Assembly (NCBI GenBank): GCA_005880165.1
Contig: VBJP01000213.1
Coordinates: 1-5,367 of the forward strand
From: Chloroflexota bacterium
GTDB lineage: Bacteria; Chloroflexota; Limnocylindria; QHBO01
Length of the DNA: 5,367 nucleotides
Direction of reading: 5' to 3'
Below the pieces are notes generated by a model. The model saw only the letters and a list, made by a program, of their open reading frames with translations, did no database searches and had not been told where the DNA came from. The translations under genes and the position numbers were made by a program. This document shows positions 5,050 to 5,367 of this stretch, in pieces (position 1 is the first letter of the stretch; each line of letters opens with the position of its first letter).

Positions 5050-5367
5050 GTGACGAACTCGCCGCCCGCGCCGCCGCCTTCGCTCCCGGATTTCGTCGAA
5101 CGCAACCGCGCGGAGCTGGAGCGGATGCATGCCATCGTCGAGCGACTGGACGATGAGGAGCTGATACGCCCGGTCAATGAGAGCTGGACGGTGGCCGGCG
5201 TCCTGGGACATGTCGCCTTCTGGGACGGCCGCGCGCTGTTCCTGGCGGAGAAGCTCTCGCGGGGCGCCCCATTCACGCCATCCGACGAGGAGCCGGAGGA
5301 CGTGGACTGGATCAACGACGCCAATCGGCCACTGATCCATGCCATCGCGCCGCGTCGGGCGGCAGAG
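5050..5367 (+). CDS. DinB/YfiT-superfamily protein, N-terminal part (cut by window end)
   Basis: The first 106 residues of a protein whose 3' end lies outside the window; the frame is open to the last base. After a Pro-rich start (residues 4-13), a helix FVERNRAELERMHAIVERL (15-33) is followed by NESWTVAGVLGHVAFWDGRALFLAEKL (43-69). This is the pattern of the DinB/YfiT/mycothiol-dependent four-helix bundle, where the first helix ends and the second carries the first metal-ligand histidine, here H54 in GHVAFWD. The later histidines that complete the metal site would be downstream or near H97 and cannot be checked. Members are metal-dependent thiol transferases, isomerases or proteins of unknown role, so no reaction is assigned. 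GTG 5050 is chosen because it sits six bases after TATCCT. ATG 5125 is in frame but would remove the first helix. The gene appears to be transcribed separately from the upstream cluster. Confidence 0.75.
   Translation, partial: MTNSPPAPPPSLPDFVERNRAELERMHAIVERLDDEELIRPVNESWTVAGVLGHVAFWDGRALFLAEKLSRGAPFTPSDEEPEDVDWINDANRPLIHAIAPRRAAE

Noticed and set aside
4491..5156. Alternative + frame of 221 residues covering the membrane-protein end, small gene and DinB-type start
   Set aside because: It is rich in Arg and Trp and runs across three better-supported frames, through the hairpin and the promoter-like sequence.

Overview
This is a high-GC window, roughly two-thirds G+C, with strongly G/C-biased third codon positions. 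All supported genes lie on the + strand. Seven genes run almost without gaps from position 1 to 4986, and an eighth gene, cut by the window end, starts behind its own promoter-like sequence at 5050. The gene set (FtsK-type translocase, RodZ-like protein with Ig-like repeats, YajQ, stand-alone PncC, MurC-type ligase) and the possible leaderless start fit a deep-branching, monoderm-like soil or freshwater bacterium. Chloroflexota such as the Limnocylindria would match, but this is inference from protein style and gene order; no marker gene here settles it.

Layout. Positions 1-542 hold the C-terminus of an FtsK/SpoIIIE DNA translocase, including its winged-helix gamma domain. Its stop overlaps the GTG of a RodZ-like protein (539-1819) with a cytoplasmic helix-turn-helix domain, one membrane helix, Ig-like repeats and a RodZ C-terminal domain. 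A ribosome binding site then precedes yajQ (1852-2343). After 10 bases comes pncC (2354-2863), then a MurC-family ligase (2868-4277). The ligase stop overlaps the ATG of a small four-helix membrane protein of unknown function (4274-4648). A short uncharacterised gene follows (4672-4986). A 10-bp G/C-rich hairpin surrounds its stop codon. A TATCCT -10-like hexamer then lies six bases before the GTG of a DinB/YfiT-superfamily gene (5050 to the window end).

How the genes fit together. The first seven genes look like one transcription unit, joined by 4-base stop/start overlaps at two junctions and short gaps elsewhere. The theme is the cell envelope and division: chromosome clearance at the septum (FtsK), shape or envelope organisation (RodZ-like) and peptidoglycan precursor synthesis (MurC-like). 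YajQ (nucleotide or c-di-GMP binding) and PncC (NAD salvage) are housekeeping passengers.

The most notable observation is in the MurC-like ligase. It has the ATP-binding loop and central-domain motifs, but the stretch that normally links the conserved RR motif to HHPTE, including the invariant Asp of DDYxHHP, is absent in frame. I see no mobile element, CRISPR array, RNA gene or defence system. No gene-free stretch exceeds about 65 bases.
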